Assembly: GCA_018340375.1 (NCBI GenBank)
Contig: JAFFJZ010000006.1
Span: 26,046,001-26,110,000 of the forward strand
Direction: 5' to 3'
DNA length: 64,000 bases
DNA from: Gonatopus flavifemur
Lineage: Eukaryota > Arthropoda > Insecta > Hymenoptera > Dryinidae
Position 1 is the stretch's first letter. Each line of letters begins with the position of its first letter. The translations under genes were made by a program, and so were the position numbers. Below the pieces are notes generated by a model. That model was not told the DNA's origin, searched no databases, and worked only from the letters and a program-made list of their open reading frames with translations. Of this stretch, positions 1 through 12,796 are shown in pieces.

Positions 1-1
1 A

Positions 2-1986
2 CTTGCTCTTATAAATAGAAAATATGAAGAAGTTTTGCATATGGTACGTACCGCGAATCTCGTTGGACAATCTATCATAGCGTATTTGCAACAAAAAGGA
101 TATCCCGAGGTAGCTCTGCATTTCGTAAAAGACGAGAAAACTAGATTCGGTCTTGCTCTCGAGTGTGGCAATATCGAAGTTGCTCTCGAAGCTGCGAGAT
201 CTCTGGATCAGAAATCATGTTGGGAAAGTTTAGCTCAAGCTGCTCTGCTGCAAGGCAATCATCAAGTTGTAGAGATGTGTTATCAGAGGACTAAGAATTT
301 TGAAAAATTATCTTTCTTATACCTCATCACTGGAAACCTGGAAAAATTGAGAAAAATGATTAAAATTGCTGAGATACGGAAAGATGTTTCAGGACAATAT
401 CAAGGGAGCTTGTTATTGGGGGATGTTTATGAACGAGCGAAAATTTTGAAGGTAACCTTAACCGCGTATAATCTGATTTTATCAAAATCTATATAAATTT
501 TGTTTTTTTAGAGTTCAGGTCAAGCTTCATTGGCATACGTTACCGAGAAGATTCATGGCATATCCAACGAGGAAGACGATGTTCAGTACGAATCTATGCA
601 CGAAGAGCTTTCCGCTTTGGAAAATGGAGCGGTGTATCTTCAACCTCCCGTTCCCATACAACAGGCAGAAAATAATTGGCCACTCCTCACGGTTTCCAAA
701 GGTTTCTTCGAGGGAGCTATGATGTCTCGAGGAAAGAGTCAAGTAGCAGCTGCTTTGGCTCCGGAAGACGACGGCAGTTCCGCACCCGTAGACGCTTGGG
801 GTAACGACGAGGAATTAGGTTTAGACGACGAAGAAATGGCTGACGCTGAAACAGCTCCCGAAGGCGAAGACAATCCTGGTTGGGACGTGGAAGACGTTGA
901 TCTTCCTCCTGAACTCGAAAGCACCCCCGTCACCGAAGAGGGTTATTATGCTCCTCCTACCAAAGGAATCCCACCCACTCAACACTGGATGAACAATTCT
1001 CAGTTACCCGTAGATCACGTCCTAGCTGGATCTTTCGAATCTGCTTTTAGATTACTCCACGATCAAGTAGGCGTAGTTGAATTTTCGAGTTATCAATCTC
1101 TTTTCCTCAACACTTTCTCCCGATCTAAAACCTCGTTCGCCACTCTTCCCAGTATACCCTCTCTTCACGGTTATCCTCAACGAAATTGGAAAGATGCTAA
1201 CCCTAAGAACGGTTTGCCCGCCGTTGGATTGCATCTCACAGACTTGGTACAACGTCTCCAATTATGTTACCAATTAACCACAGCTGGCAAATTCCCAGAC
1301 GCCATAGAAAAATTCCAAGCAATTTTGTTGAGTATTCCTCTCCTGGTGGTGGATACCAGGCAAGACATAGCTGAAGCTCAACAACTCATTCAAATTTGTA
1401 GGGAATACATTCTTGGTTTGAAAATGGATAGCGAGAGAAAGAATTTACCTAAAGTGTCCCTCGCAGAACAGAAAAGAATCTGTGAAATGGCTGCTTATTT
1501 CACTCATTGTAATTTACAACCCGTTCATCAGATCCTCACTTTGAGAATCGCTGTTAATATGTTTTTCAAATTGAAGAATTATAAGACTGCGGGTTCCTTT
1601 GCGAGAAGATTACTCGAACTAGGACCGAAACCGGAACTAGCGCAACAAGTTAGAAAAATGCTACAGGTGATAATAATATATATATATATATAATTCTTTT
1701 TTCTTACAATAGAGTTGATATAAAACCAGTCGTGTTGATTTTTTTCCAGGCTTGCGATAAAAATCCTGTGGACGAGCATCAATTGGCCTACGACGAACAC
1801 AATCCCTTCTCTCTATGCGCGAGTACGTACACTCCGATTTATAGAGGAAAACCTGAAATTAAATGCCCTCTCTGCGGGGCGAGTTATCATCCACAATTCA
1901 AGGACACTGTATGTCAAATTTGTGAAGTAGCCTTAATCGGTAAAGAATGTATCGGTCTCAGAATAAGTCCCGTACAATTTCGATAA
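2..1986 (+). CDS. COPA: Coatomer subunit alpha (alpha-COP), 3' part
   Basis: Alpha-COP is the WD40/solenoid subunit of the COPI coat, which retrieves cargo from Golgi to ER. The window opens inside an exon. Visible exons are <2..451, 512..1666 and 1750..1986, all joined in phase 0 with GT-AG introns of 60 and 83 bp. They encode about 613 residues, roughly the C-terminal half of a protein usually near 1,230 aa. The first exon carries the conserved helical stretch with [20 protein letters not shown] and [20 protein letters not shown]. An acidic linker follows ([18 protein letters not shown]), then the C-terminal domain that binds epsilon-COP, with a CPLCG...CQIC zinc-ribbon-like pair and the typical end [16 protein letters not shown] signals at 2192 and 2217 would end the 3' UTR. 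Family recognition is very strong; the 5' half, with the WD40 propeller, is outside the window. Confidence 0.97.
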
Positions 1987-4938
1987 ATTTGTATCATCAT
2001 TCATGATTATTTAATATGATTCAGTGTCATTCCATAGTGTAAATAACTGTCGCATACCACGAGAATGAGGTATATTATATATAAAATGATGATTGTAATA
2101 TTGCCATTTGCATTTGAAAAATGAATAGATAATTCTTTTTCATTATTACTATTATTATATAAATATATATTTGTAATCGTTGAAGTTTGGAAATAAATCT
2201 TTTAATGTATGATGAAAATAAATGAGAAATTATATAAATATATCTGTAGTTGTATCACTACCTTACACCTTTTTGAGGGTTCAAACGAATGAAAAATTCC
2301 AACAAAGAGTAATTAAATTTCAAAAACATTGATATAATCAAACACTACGTTCACTTCATGTAGAGAATTCTTTTATTTCATTTATTTCCTTCCACATGAA
2401 AATCATTTATAATTCTCAATATATCTATTGAAATACGAAAAATGTTCTGTTTCTTTTTCTTTCGATACAGATGAAATGAAAACAAAATCTCATAGCTGTT
2501 ACGTAAGGAATTAACGCACAAGTCAAAGAAATATCAAAATTCTCATATCACTTGTGCGTGAATCCGATGGATAGATGGATTTGATTAATTGAATTCTTGT
2601 AAAATGTTAATCATACTTTCACTCGAGTTGTCTCTAGTTTTCTCTCTTTCTAAAAAGTTGTAAATTGTATCAAATTACGTTTACACATTTTTTTTTTACA
2701 CAAGAAACAGTAGTTTAGGAATCTTGTTGTCGTCTCCTGTCTACAAAAATTGTACAAAGCTACAACACAAGTTTTCATCGATCCATCAATTAATTTTACA
2801 GACGCTTATGATAATAATAGTAATTATTATTGTATCAAGGATTCTTCTTTCGAACAAAACGAATTATTAATAGGATACAATTCGTAGTAGAGTACAATAC
2901 TCAACTTAATTTCATAATTCAAGCATATACATATATAAAAGAACTGAAAGAATATTAGATTTCAATCTTACAATCATCATTCTATCTCTCGCACTCTCTC
3001 TCAACATACAAATCTCGCATACTATATCTGGCAGATATCGGAGTGGTTATCATTTTGTAATATTCTTCATTGTATTCCCATTTTCTTGTCATTTTATCGA
3101 ATTGTCAATAGCATTGTAAGAGAAGCATCGAAAACATCACTCGTATAATAACTGTTCACAATATGAAAGAAATCCGTTTCTTCTTATGAATCTTTGTCAA
3201 TATATAATTAAAATATATAATTAAGTCTTTCGACAGAAAACTCCAATTTGGTTGATCTCTTCTGTCGATGACCCTGACGACAAGGATTATTCAAAGCTAT
3301 TCCAAATTAAATGTGGAATAAATCTTTGCGTAACCTTAGCTCTAGGGGCATATTTTACACTAATTAGAATTCATTATTATGCACAAAAAAAGTTAGGGAT
3401 ATTAGTTGTACTTTCATCGTATAGGGAATAAACTTGGGTGACGATTGGTTTCTATAGCATCGTTGAAGATGAGAATTCTTTTCGTCATTTGAAAAATATG
3501 AATTTATACCCATAACTTTCCTTGGATACTCGTCTTAGTTAGTTCAAAGTCAACATCATCCCTGGAATTGAAAAAAAGAAATAAAAATTATAAATAAATT
3601 CATTCACGAACACTGATTCGTATCGAATAATAGAAAAACAAAAAGAGAAAATACAAAACTTGTGTCATTGTTTTTATGCAACCATTTTTGGCAGTCAAAT
3701 AAAATATCGATACCCATTAATATTCAAGCGATGTAGCACCAACTTACATAATAATATCCTGCGAAATCAATTTTCATATATAATATATTTATATATATAT
3801 ATATATATCCATGTATGCGTACGTAATGTCATTTCAGCTGGAAGAATAATTATAATATTTAAAGAATAAATTTTAAGAATGACAATCTTTATTGTAAATG
3901 AGCATGAATTGTTAACATAAAATCAAATTAACACAGATGTTTTATTACTTTTCTTACGCACCTCTTGGACTTAGCAATTAAATTAATCCAATTTCACAAA
4001 TTATCATTATTTTAATATATATTTACGATTGAGATTTTGAATCAACAAAGTTATACACATTTTCATTTAAGAAGTTGAATCAATCCAATGATTCGTGATT
4101 CGCTTACTTCATATTAATTAGAAAAAGTACATTTTTACGAATGTGGATGTGTGGTTGGGAATTTGGAATAATTCAAAGATTTTATATATAATATTTATAT
4201 ATGTATGTATATATCACGTTAGAAAGCAAAGGAGGAAAAAAAAACAGAAAAAGAAAACAAAGGAAAAAAAAAATTAAAGAAAACAAAGTATACATGTGTT
4301 TTTTTTTTTTTTTATATATATATATACTCGACGCGGGTATTTGTCATTTGTACAAAATGTTTGAAGGTTTGGAAATGATTGATCGAAGAAAGAAAAGGTT
4401 TGATTTTTCTTTTATATAAAGGTCTCAGCAATGGGATAATAACGCGATACTGAAGATGTAAAGATAAAAGAGGAGCTCGTATTACTCGTGCTTAAAGGAA
4501 CACTTAAAATACATCGTGTGTTGTATGTTCTTTTTTTCCTTAACCCTTATTTTTGATACCTCCCATTTTGTTTATGAAACATATCTTCTTATCATCCGCC
4601 AATTGATTTATTCGTTTCGTGCATTTGTTTTTTCTTACCCTAACTAAATTCTCTCTTTCTCTCTTTCTTTCTCTCTCTCACACTCCCTTCCTTTCGCTCT
4701 TCTCTCTCAATCTTTCGTTCTCTCATATCACTTTTTTTTTCTTCTTTTTTTTCAAACAATACACTGTACTCAATGTACTCGTCTCGTTGTTAGGCGTGTG
4801 TACCAGCGGAAAAATAAATGTCGAGTAGAAGAGGGATGTTTTTGTTTTTTCAATAAAGGGATTCTATGGACTTTGTTTCTTTCTTTTGTTTTTTGCGTCT
4901 CATATTTATAGACGGTCAAGAGAGGTATGATGATGGGC
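1987..4938. other. Convergent 3' flanks of COPA and Hcf, no gene seen
   Basis: AT-rich DNA between two genes that end toward each other. COPA polyadenylation signals lie at 2192 and 2217. On the minus strand an AATAAA (plus TTTATT at about 4607) could end the Hcf transcript about 330 nt after its stop. Short TA runs occur near 3788-3806 and 4312-4326. No ORF here looks coding. Confidence 0.7.
4640..4756. repeat. CT-rich/poly-pyrimidine tract
   Basis: About 115 bp made almost only of C and T on the plus strand (CTCTCTTT-type runs ending in T tracts). On the Hcf transcript strand this is a purine-rich (GA) segment in the probable 3' UTR or just beyond it. Confidence 0.8.
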
Positions 4939-7900
4939 TCACGAAAAATTATCACTCGTCATTTCTGGTTTAATTTTCTTCTGTGGCGAACTCGATGGTG
5001 ATCTCACGTCCGCGACTGGTCTCTTCACTTGGGGATTGCTTTTGACCGCTGTTGCTGGATCAGCTGATAACAAATAATAATGATACATAAGTTTCCAATC
5101 TCTGGCTTCTTCAAAGTAAAATTATAGCAAATAAAATTGAAATGAACAAACCTTGTAACCACCTGACTTGCGTGGCTGGTCCGTAACCTTTATCGTTTCT
5201 CGCTGCTATTCTAAAAATTATGGCCGGTTTTGTCGTGGTATCCACGTGTGCGGCACTCAGAGAACTATTAGTCACCGAACAAGAGTTACTCGAACCACAA
5301 TAGACTCTAATAAAGGCTAATTGATTTGGCGATGAAACAATCGTCCTTGGTTCTCCGTCGTTATTCAACGCGGTACTTCTAACAGCAAGATAAACTGAAT
5401 ATTCTAAAATAGGTCCCACGTTGCTCGGTGGTGGCTCCCATGATATCTGAGCTCCCTCGATAGATTTGGAGATTTTTATGGCGCTTGGCGCACCCGGGAA
5501 TCCCGGAAGACACGTTTTGAATGCGGATACCTGGAGAATGGAAAACAAATATTCAACATTCGTTATCGAGGGACAATCGATTGTTAAACTCACCTCGCTC
5601 CACGGACTTTGTCCGCAACTATTAACAGCAGCAACTCTAAATTTATAAGCAGTACCAGGCTCTAATGGGATTTTCATTCTCCCTTTGAACACGTCCATGG
5701 TCAATGGTTGGGTGATGTCCAGAGGTTCATCCCCTGGTTCAAAATAATGTTGAACGGTAAAAGTTGTTCCTTTTATAATTCCTACATCGTACCATTCTAT
5801 TTCTTTCTTCTCCTCGTCGTTCTGAAAAATATTGATACATGAATTTGATATAAAATCACGATAATATCGTAATTTACTTACTTGTTCGGTTTTGATTTTA
5901 ATCGGTGTTTCCGCGGATCCCAAAGCAGCGGTGGCTAATGTCGTTAACGCGGTGGAATCACCCCCCGTACTACTACTCTCGTTATTAACTTTTTCGGATT
6001 TTAAATTCTTCTCCATAGCCAAAACTCCAGCTTCTTCTTTGATTTCCATCTTAACGGGGAGATGATTTTCTTTTCCTATGGAAGCAACGCCGTTGACTGC
6101 GGGTGTTGGAATAACAGGGGGTGTTGGAACAGCTACGGGCGGAGTCAAAGTTGGTATCGGTTCTCCGGGCTCTTCCTCGTCCTGTTCCATGGGTTCGTCA
6201 TTCAAGTTTTCTAATTTAACAGGAGTTTCCGATACAGACGGCACGGTAGGAGGAGCGGCAGCTGCGACAGGCACGTGGGTATCTTCAGGTATCGCGGGCG
6301 TAGGATCCGTAACCATAGGTTCCTCTGTTTTTTTATCCGGAACAATTTCCTTGGAAGCAGCAGTAGCAGCAGCAGTAGCATTAGCATTCGATTCCGGTTT
6401 TTCGCTTTTGAGGATCTCATCATTATCATTCTTTTTATTCTCCTCTTGCTCAACATTCGAAATATTGTCTTCCGTCGTGGCGATAGCCGAGGTCGCTGGT
6501 GCCGGAGAGGGTATGGGCGATGACAAAGCTCCCGACGGTTCAGATTTATCTGGTTCCGGGGAACACAAATCGTCCATCAAACTCTTGGAAGCGGCTTCGT
6601 TGTCGGCTTGTTGTTGATCGATACTATCGACGTTATCTTCTGAGGTCTTTTTCGGAGATTCGATAGGAGTTTCAGGAACATCTTCGGGTTTGGTTAAATT
6701 AGCTGTTGATGTGGATTCTTCCAAAGGAGAAGGTTTGTTGGAAACTTGCAGCATTTCGTTTGATTCTTGCTCGGGTGATTCTTTAGCTTGAGTTTCCGTT
6801 GAGCTATCTTCTTCCATTTTTGATATCGAATCTTCAATGCTAGTATCCTGGACTGGATCCGTCGTATCTTTGCTAACAGGTTCATGTGGTTCTACAAATT
6901 CGTCCTCCTTTTCGATAGGATTCGACGTCTCGCTAGTTTCTTTCACGGAGGTTTCTTCCGTGGGAATACTTTCTTCCGCGGTAGGAGCAGGTTGATCTTG
7001 ATCTGGATTTTGTGGTTCTTCCACGGACGATGAAGAAGCAGCTACATGATTTTCACCTGTCGCTTCCTCGTTGACTCCATCCTCGTTGTCATTCTCATCC
7101 TCGGACAAAAGAATATCCGCTGGGCCATCGACTTGAGGAATCACGAAATTTCCATCCCCGTCCACCTGCATTGGTTCGTTAACTCCAATTTGGGATACCA
7201 AAGCGGCCGCTGTGGTTGCCTCATTCCCGTTACAACTGTCCTCTACTTTTCCATCCGCTCCAGTTCCGTCGTCCGGGGCGACCATGAACGATAGCCCACC
7301 CGATGGTTCTTGAACTGGATCTATCAAACCTGCTTCAGCCGCTAAAGCTGCTAAAGCGGCATCCGTTGTGGCCGGCCCGTCAGAGGTTGAAGCTAAAATA
7401 TTCGGTTTCATATGATCATATGGTTTTTCTTATTTCAATTCAATGACTAATCTCACTGTTCAAAATCAAGTATAAATATCATTCTGTTGTATTCAATCAT
7501 AAAAACTTTCGTAATTTATTAAACTATTAATCTTAATCTCAAAAGTATGTATAAAAATATGTATAATATCGTAATTTTCATGCAAATTAATATGAATTAT
7601 TATTTTTCTTTAATATAAACAGTTCATTATTCGTTTAAATGTGTAGTCCGTTGCATTATTTATGCTTCACTTCACTATACTATTTTGGAAAGGCTCTGAA
7701 ATGATATAAAAATTACACACAATTCATGAGAATTGAATAATATTGCATCTTAAAATAAAGAAACCTGATTTGAAACTATTAATTCTTTTGTGAATATATA
7801 TATATAATATAAACGAAACTAAGAGAGAGAGAGAGAAAAAGTGATGATTATTGATAAATAATAATTACCCAACGAGGCCGATGGTTGTTTTTGTGATGGT

Positions 7901-10900
7901 ACAAAAAGCATTTTACTGGTATCTATCGAATCTGTAACACTCGATGTGGATACTAACGAACTACTCGTGGGCATCAAAGTGACCGTTTTTGCACCTCCCG
8001 GCATTTGCAAAGTAACTGGTTTACCGGATACCGTAACAGCTTCCTGTAATTGTTCAAATAAATGAATATCAATCTCAAATCAAAGACAAGGTATTAACAA
8101 ATCTTACCGGTGCCTTTTGCATTTGTGGTACAGTGACGATTTGACTTTTTCCCGGATTGAAAATGGCTTGAGGATTTCCTTTCGTAGCGATAGTGACAGT
8201 TTTGGAGACCCCACCTTGTCCGGGAACGGTGATGGTTATAGGTTTCCCGGCAGTTCCCCCGCCCATAGCACCCGAAGACACGACAATCATTTTGACGCCT
8301 TGTTGATTCGTGACATGATTCGTCGCTGACAAAGGTAAAACATTGACAGGTGTAGTTAGAGTTCCTTGTCCGGCGGCTCCCGCTTGGGAGGTAGTTACAG
8401 CTTGTACAGCTCTCAAACCAGATCCCGTAGTGACAACGATGATTTGATTAGTTCTTCCAACCAATCCCCCGTTCCCGCCTGGTTTAGTGATCATTATTGT
8501 CTGTTTACCGCTGATATTTTGTCCTTTGCTCATAGCCACGATGCTCGAGGTCTTCATGGTTGTCAAAATTTTAGATCCCGCGACGGTATTTGGATTAACT
8601 AATCTTAATATAGTAGGTCCTTGATTCAAAGGTTTCGTTCCGGTACCTTGTACAGCTTTCCCGGGGATTAAACTCATTTTAGGCATCGTAGCGACCATGC
8701 CTTGACCAGTTTTAAGAAGATGCACTATCTGCGGTTGTCCAGATATGTTTTGTCCTGGTTTTTGTAAGATTATTTGTTTGCTTTGTTGAGGAGAGGCTGT
8801 TCGCAAAACGGTAGCTCCCGGCGCGGCGAAACGTATTTGTTGACCAGGTTGAACGTTCTTCATTCGAATTGTGTTGGTCGTCGTGCCGGCTTGAGGAAGA
8901 ATTGGGACATTGTTCATACTTATTTTCGGTGTAGCTGCAGCTGCGGCTGCCAATGCAGCAATTCCAGACATCGCAGCTGGGGAAGTTTGACCGGCAGCCG
9001 TGGTTACAGGCTGGGGAGTGATATTTTGTTCGGTACTAACAGTAGCGGGATTCACCAAAGGAGAACGAATTCTGATGAGATTGCTCGCCGCTTTGGGTGT
9101 CATGGGGCTGGTCGTTTGTTTCGATATTGTGGGCGATGGAATTACTTTTTGAACCGGACTCTGTACCACCGCCGCTGATTGTACCCGAACCGTTGGGGTT
9201 TGTACGGTCGATCTGATGGGCGTTGGAGTCGTCGGCATTGCTGCGACGGTAGTCACAGGTGGCGACAAGACGGGAACCGTCATCGGAGCGGTAGTGGATT
9301 GCGCGGTGGTAACGGGGGTGGTTGTCGGCGTAGCCGTTGCCGCTGGGAACGTCCCGGTTGTCGCTGGAGGCATATCGTACTTTTGTATTTGCAAAATGTA
9401 ATATTGAGCGGATGGAGTGGCCGTCCAACTGACTTCCAACGTTTGAGTCGACGCTCTGACCAACTGCACTCTCGAAGGAGCTGGGGGTTTACTAACTTCG
9501 AGATACCATAAATCTTTACAACAGACCTACAATATACAACGATCGAGGTAAGACATGGAATTATGAATTACTGATTATTTTGTACACTGAATCCAACCTG
9601 ATTGTTCCATGCTTTACGATATCCATCTCTACCGGACCAAACGTATAGTCTGCTGTGGACTCCAACTGCACAGTGCCCCGCACGAGCACGGGGTACATTC
9701 TCTTCGAGGGAATCAACAGTCAACTGTTCCCAAGTTAAAGTTTCTGGAATAAAGAATGATTTCTTTCGTTGAAATCTATTCAATAACATTCATATGTATT
9801 CGCATACTCACCTAAATTTAAACAAGCCAGAGTGCTGGTGCATTTCCATTCTTTTTCGTGCGTCGCTACTTTAACGTCGTCAACAACGAGGGGCACCCAA
9901 CCGCCAAAAACGTACATACGATGACCAATTAGGGTAGCGGTATGAAGAGAACGAGGCAAAGGCGTAGGTCCATGGACGATCGGTTTATTCCAAGTCATAG
10001 AATCTACGTCAAGAAAATACAAATCTCCGAGACGGCATCCACTCATCCCACCGTAAATTACCAAACATGATTTGCCCGTTGTACGATCGGTATAAGCTAC
10101 TCCGGTATGAGATTCTCTTGGCGGAGGAGCAGTACCATGAGTTTGAGGCACTTCCCACGCCGTTTGGCCATTGGGAAGAAGTTCCAAAGTATACAAATCG
10201 TTTAGATACCTTGGTATATTGTTTTTAGGATCGTCACTGTCATTCGCTAAGCCTCCAAATAGGAAGACCTTGTTACCGATCAAGGTAAAACTATGACCCA
10301 ACCGTGGACAAGGAGGTGGGTCGTGTTTCGGTGGTTTCGGCTTCAATCTTTTCCATTCCCACCTACTTGCTTGTAATTCGTACAATTCATTGGAATATTT
10401 TCCATATTCCACCATACCACCGAATACCAAGATCCGGGTACCGTCTACCACGAATCCGTAAGCCGCGCAGCCCGGCGGGATATCTCCTTTCGTCGATGGT
10501 ACGAACCATTGATTCGTAGCTGTAACGAACATCAAGCCACATTGAATTATTAATCACTGGAATAATAATCCCTATTTGATACGTGTTTTCATATCAATTT
10601 TTACTCATAAAAAAAAGCTAGAATGATACGGTTTTATCAACGAGTTCGTTATCAATAACGCCGGTATCTGAATATTTCATGCATGAATAAAGATATTTTT
10701 AGTACCTCACGTATAATGAAGGATTTTAGTAAACTACATAGAGCCAAGAATCAAGATTTTTTTTTGTTTCATATGTTCGAATGAATTGAAAAGGGAGAAT
10801 TCTAGTGTCGTATTTGCGTTGTCTTATCGTATTCATTCAATGAATATAAAACTAAGGATTGGTAATCTCATTGTGTAGGGAAGACTATCGGGTTTAGGAC

Positions 10901-12796
10901 TTCGAGTATCTTTTATTTGATTATTGATTCAAAAATTATTTGATAAGATTATTGTGAATTTGCTATCTATGGAATACTAAATAGCTAGAATATTTGAATT
11001 GCTGGTCTATAATGTTTTCTTCTTCTGGGTTTTCAGAGATATCTTTATTTGATAAAAAATTGTATCATGAAATCTTTAAAATTGATTGGAATATTGAAAT
11101 TTTGATCAGGGATAAACAAACATCCGAGTCCATTTGAGTAACCATTTCCATTGCGACACAAATTATTTCAAAACAAACGTTTTGAAACATTTGTGCTGAG
11201 GTATACTAGAACGTTTACCTGAGTTCAACAGCCTCGGTGCATTATTATTCATTGCAATTGTAATTGTCAAATTATAAATCTTCATTTCATTTTGAAAAAA
11301 TTAGACACTCTGTTGTATCTGATTCAATCACGAAAATCTGTACTTTAAAAATACTATTAGAATCATTGGAATAAATAGTTCAATACAAAAATAATGTATC
11401 TATTCGATTTGAATTTATTATCGCTTAGTGGGTAAATTCAAATAGATATTTGGCACTATTCCAGTTACTTTTCACACTGTTCTCTCTTCATATTTCAGTT
11501 CCATTCAAAAATACTGTGATATATATTGGATATATTTCTATGTGGATTTTTTATTCTTACAGTCTTCGAAGAATACTGACATACCGATTGAGTATCAATC
11601 ATATCAATGAATGCTCTGCTGTTATGCGTTATAAATCACTTAGATTTTTTAATCGCCTGTATATTTTGAAACAGCTTTTTATTCTCTCTTGAATGTTTCT
11701 TGAACCTCGTTTGATAAATTTTCTCAAACTGTTCGATACAGTACTCGATTAATATTGTAAATATAATAAATCTGAAGGTACATCGTTACGTATATATTTA
11801 TTCAAAATAGTAGTTTTGCTACAAAATTTATCGCTCTGGAAACATAGAAAAATGAAAAACTTATAATTTGAGTTGTCCAACAATTCCAATTTGAATAAGG
11901 TATTTTAAAAATATGAGAAAATATTTGTAATGAAAGAATATATATCGGTGACAAAAGAAAATGTATATTTATTAATTTTTATAAAAAATTTCCATACAAA
12001 CGTATCATTTGTTTGGGCAATAAATAACATGAAAGTAAAAAAGAAAACACAAAACAATTCTGTAACAAAAAAGTATTTGGTAGAGATTCATACAGGAATT
12101 GAATTGTGAAAATGTGGGAGGGATATACGAAAGGGAGGTATAAAGAGAACAAGAAATGAAAAAGAAACATCAACAACAATAATAATAATGGTAATAATAA
12201 TAAAGATAACAATGCAAAAAAAAAAAAAAGAAAAAGGATGCAAAAGCGCGAACGTGGAATGACGGGAAACGACGCGCCGTTCTTTCGCGCATCGCGTTGA
12301 TTTCAATGTGTGCTATTCGAGTGGAGAGGGAAAGGCTTTTCAGAAGACAGCAATGGCTGCTCCCGCGCGTATAAACATGTAACAGAACAATGACAGAACA
12401 AAATTGGGAAGCTCCAAACAATCCCCCGTATAATTTCCAACGAATAATACAAAAAAACAATAGAATTCGAATCCAAGTAGAATATCGAGCATCGTCAAAG
12501 AAATGTAGACAAGGTTGTATGTTTCCCTCCGGCCGGCCAACGTCTTGTCAATGTATGCCGCCATATTGGAATCCAAGAACGGCGCGTACGAAAGACGCAC
12601 AATGAAAAAAAGAGACAGATGAGAAATTGTACTTGCCTGTATTGTAGACGTGAAGTTCGTCGACAATGCCCTCATTTCCACCACCAAATACGACCATAAG
12701 GTCTTTGATGGCAACCGCCCGATGACCATGTCTCGGTCTTGGTTGGGGCCCGGTCGGATTTGTGATCCGCTTCCACTTTAACATGGGTGCCGCCAT
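4939..12796 (-). CDS. Hcf: Host cell factor (HCF-1/Hcf), chromatin co-regulator
   Basis: HCF is a nuclear scaffold that tethers histone methyltransferases, acetyltransferases and transcription factors to promoters. Coding exons, from the minus-strand start: 12637..12796, 9812..10519, 9598..9743, 8108..9526, 7869..8043, 5882..7392, 5594..5821, 5152..5530, 4939..5063. This is 4,851 nt, 1,616 aa, with phases consistent throughout. Residues 1 to about 350 are six Kelch blades ([39 protein letters not shown]). Then come a Thr/Val/Gln-rich basic region, an acidic Ser/Glu/Pro-rich region (about 895-1360), two fibronectin III modules (about 1374-1575) that join the N- and C-terminal halves, and a C-terminal nuclear signal (KRP...PQKKIKPE). 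Human-type HCF proteolytic repeats are absent. Intron 1 (10520..12636) has a GC donor. Start chosen at ATG 12796, directly before the conserved LKWKRI Kelch opening. Confidence 0.97.
10520..12636 (-). other. Hcf intron 1 (GC-AG), 2.1 kb
   Basis: Large first intron of Hcf. The donor reads ACAG|GCAAGT on the minus strand (exon end 12637) and the acceptor TTACAG|CTACG (exon start 10519). Joining them gives the conserved HVYNTATNQWF. The nearest GT, 4 nt further in, gives the wrong phase. The intron is AT-rich with an AAT/GTAATA microsatellite near 12174-12205, and I see no other gene in it. Confidence 0.9.

Noticed and set aside
6078..6617. 179-codon plus-strand frame in the Hcf region
   Set aside because: It is the antisense shadow of the Glu/Pro/Ala-rich Hcf exon 5882-7392; the Gly/Val-rich product is a by-product of that composition.
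8774..9511. Several long frames on both strands over the Hcf basic region
   Set aside because: They overlap the in-phase Hcf exon 8108-9526 and have Arg/Ser/Gly-biased shadow composition with no domains.
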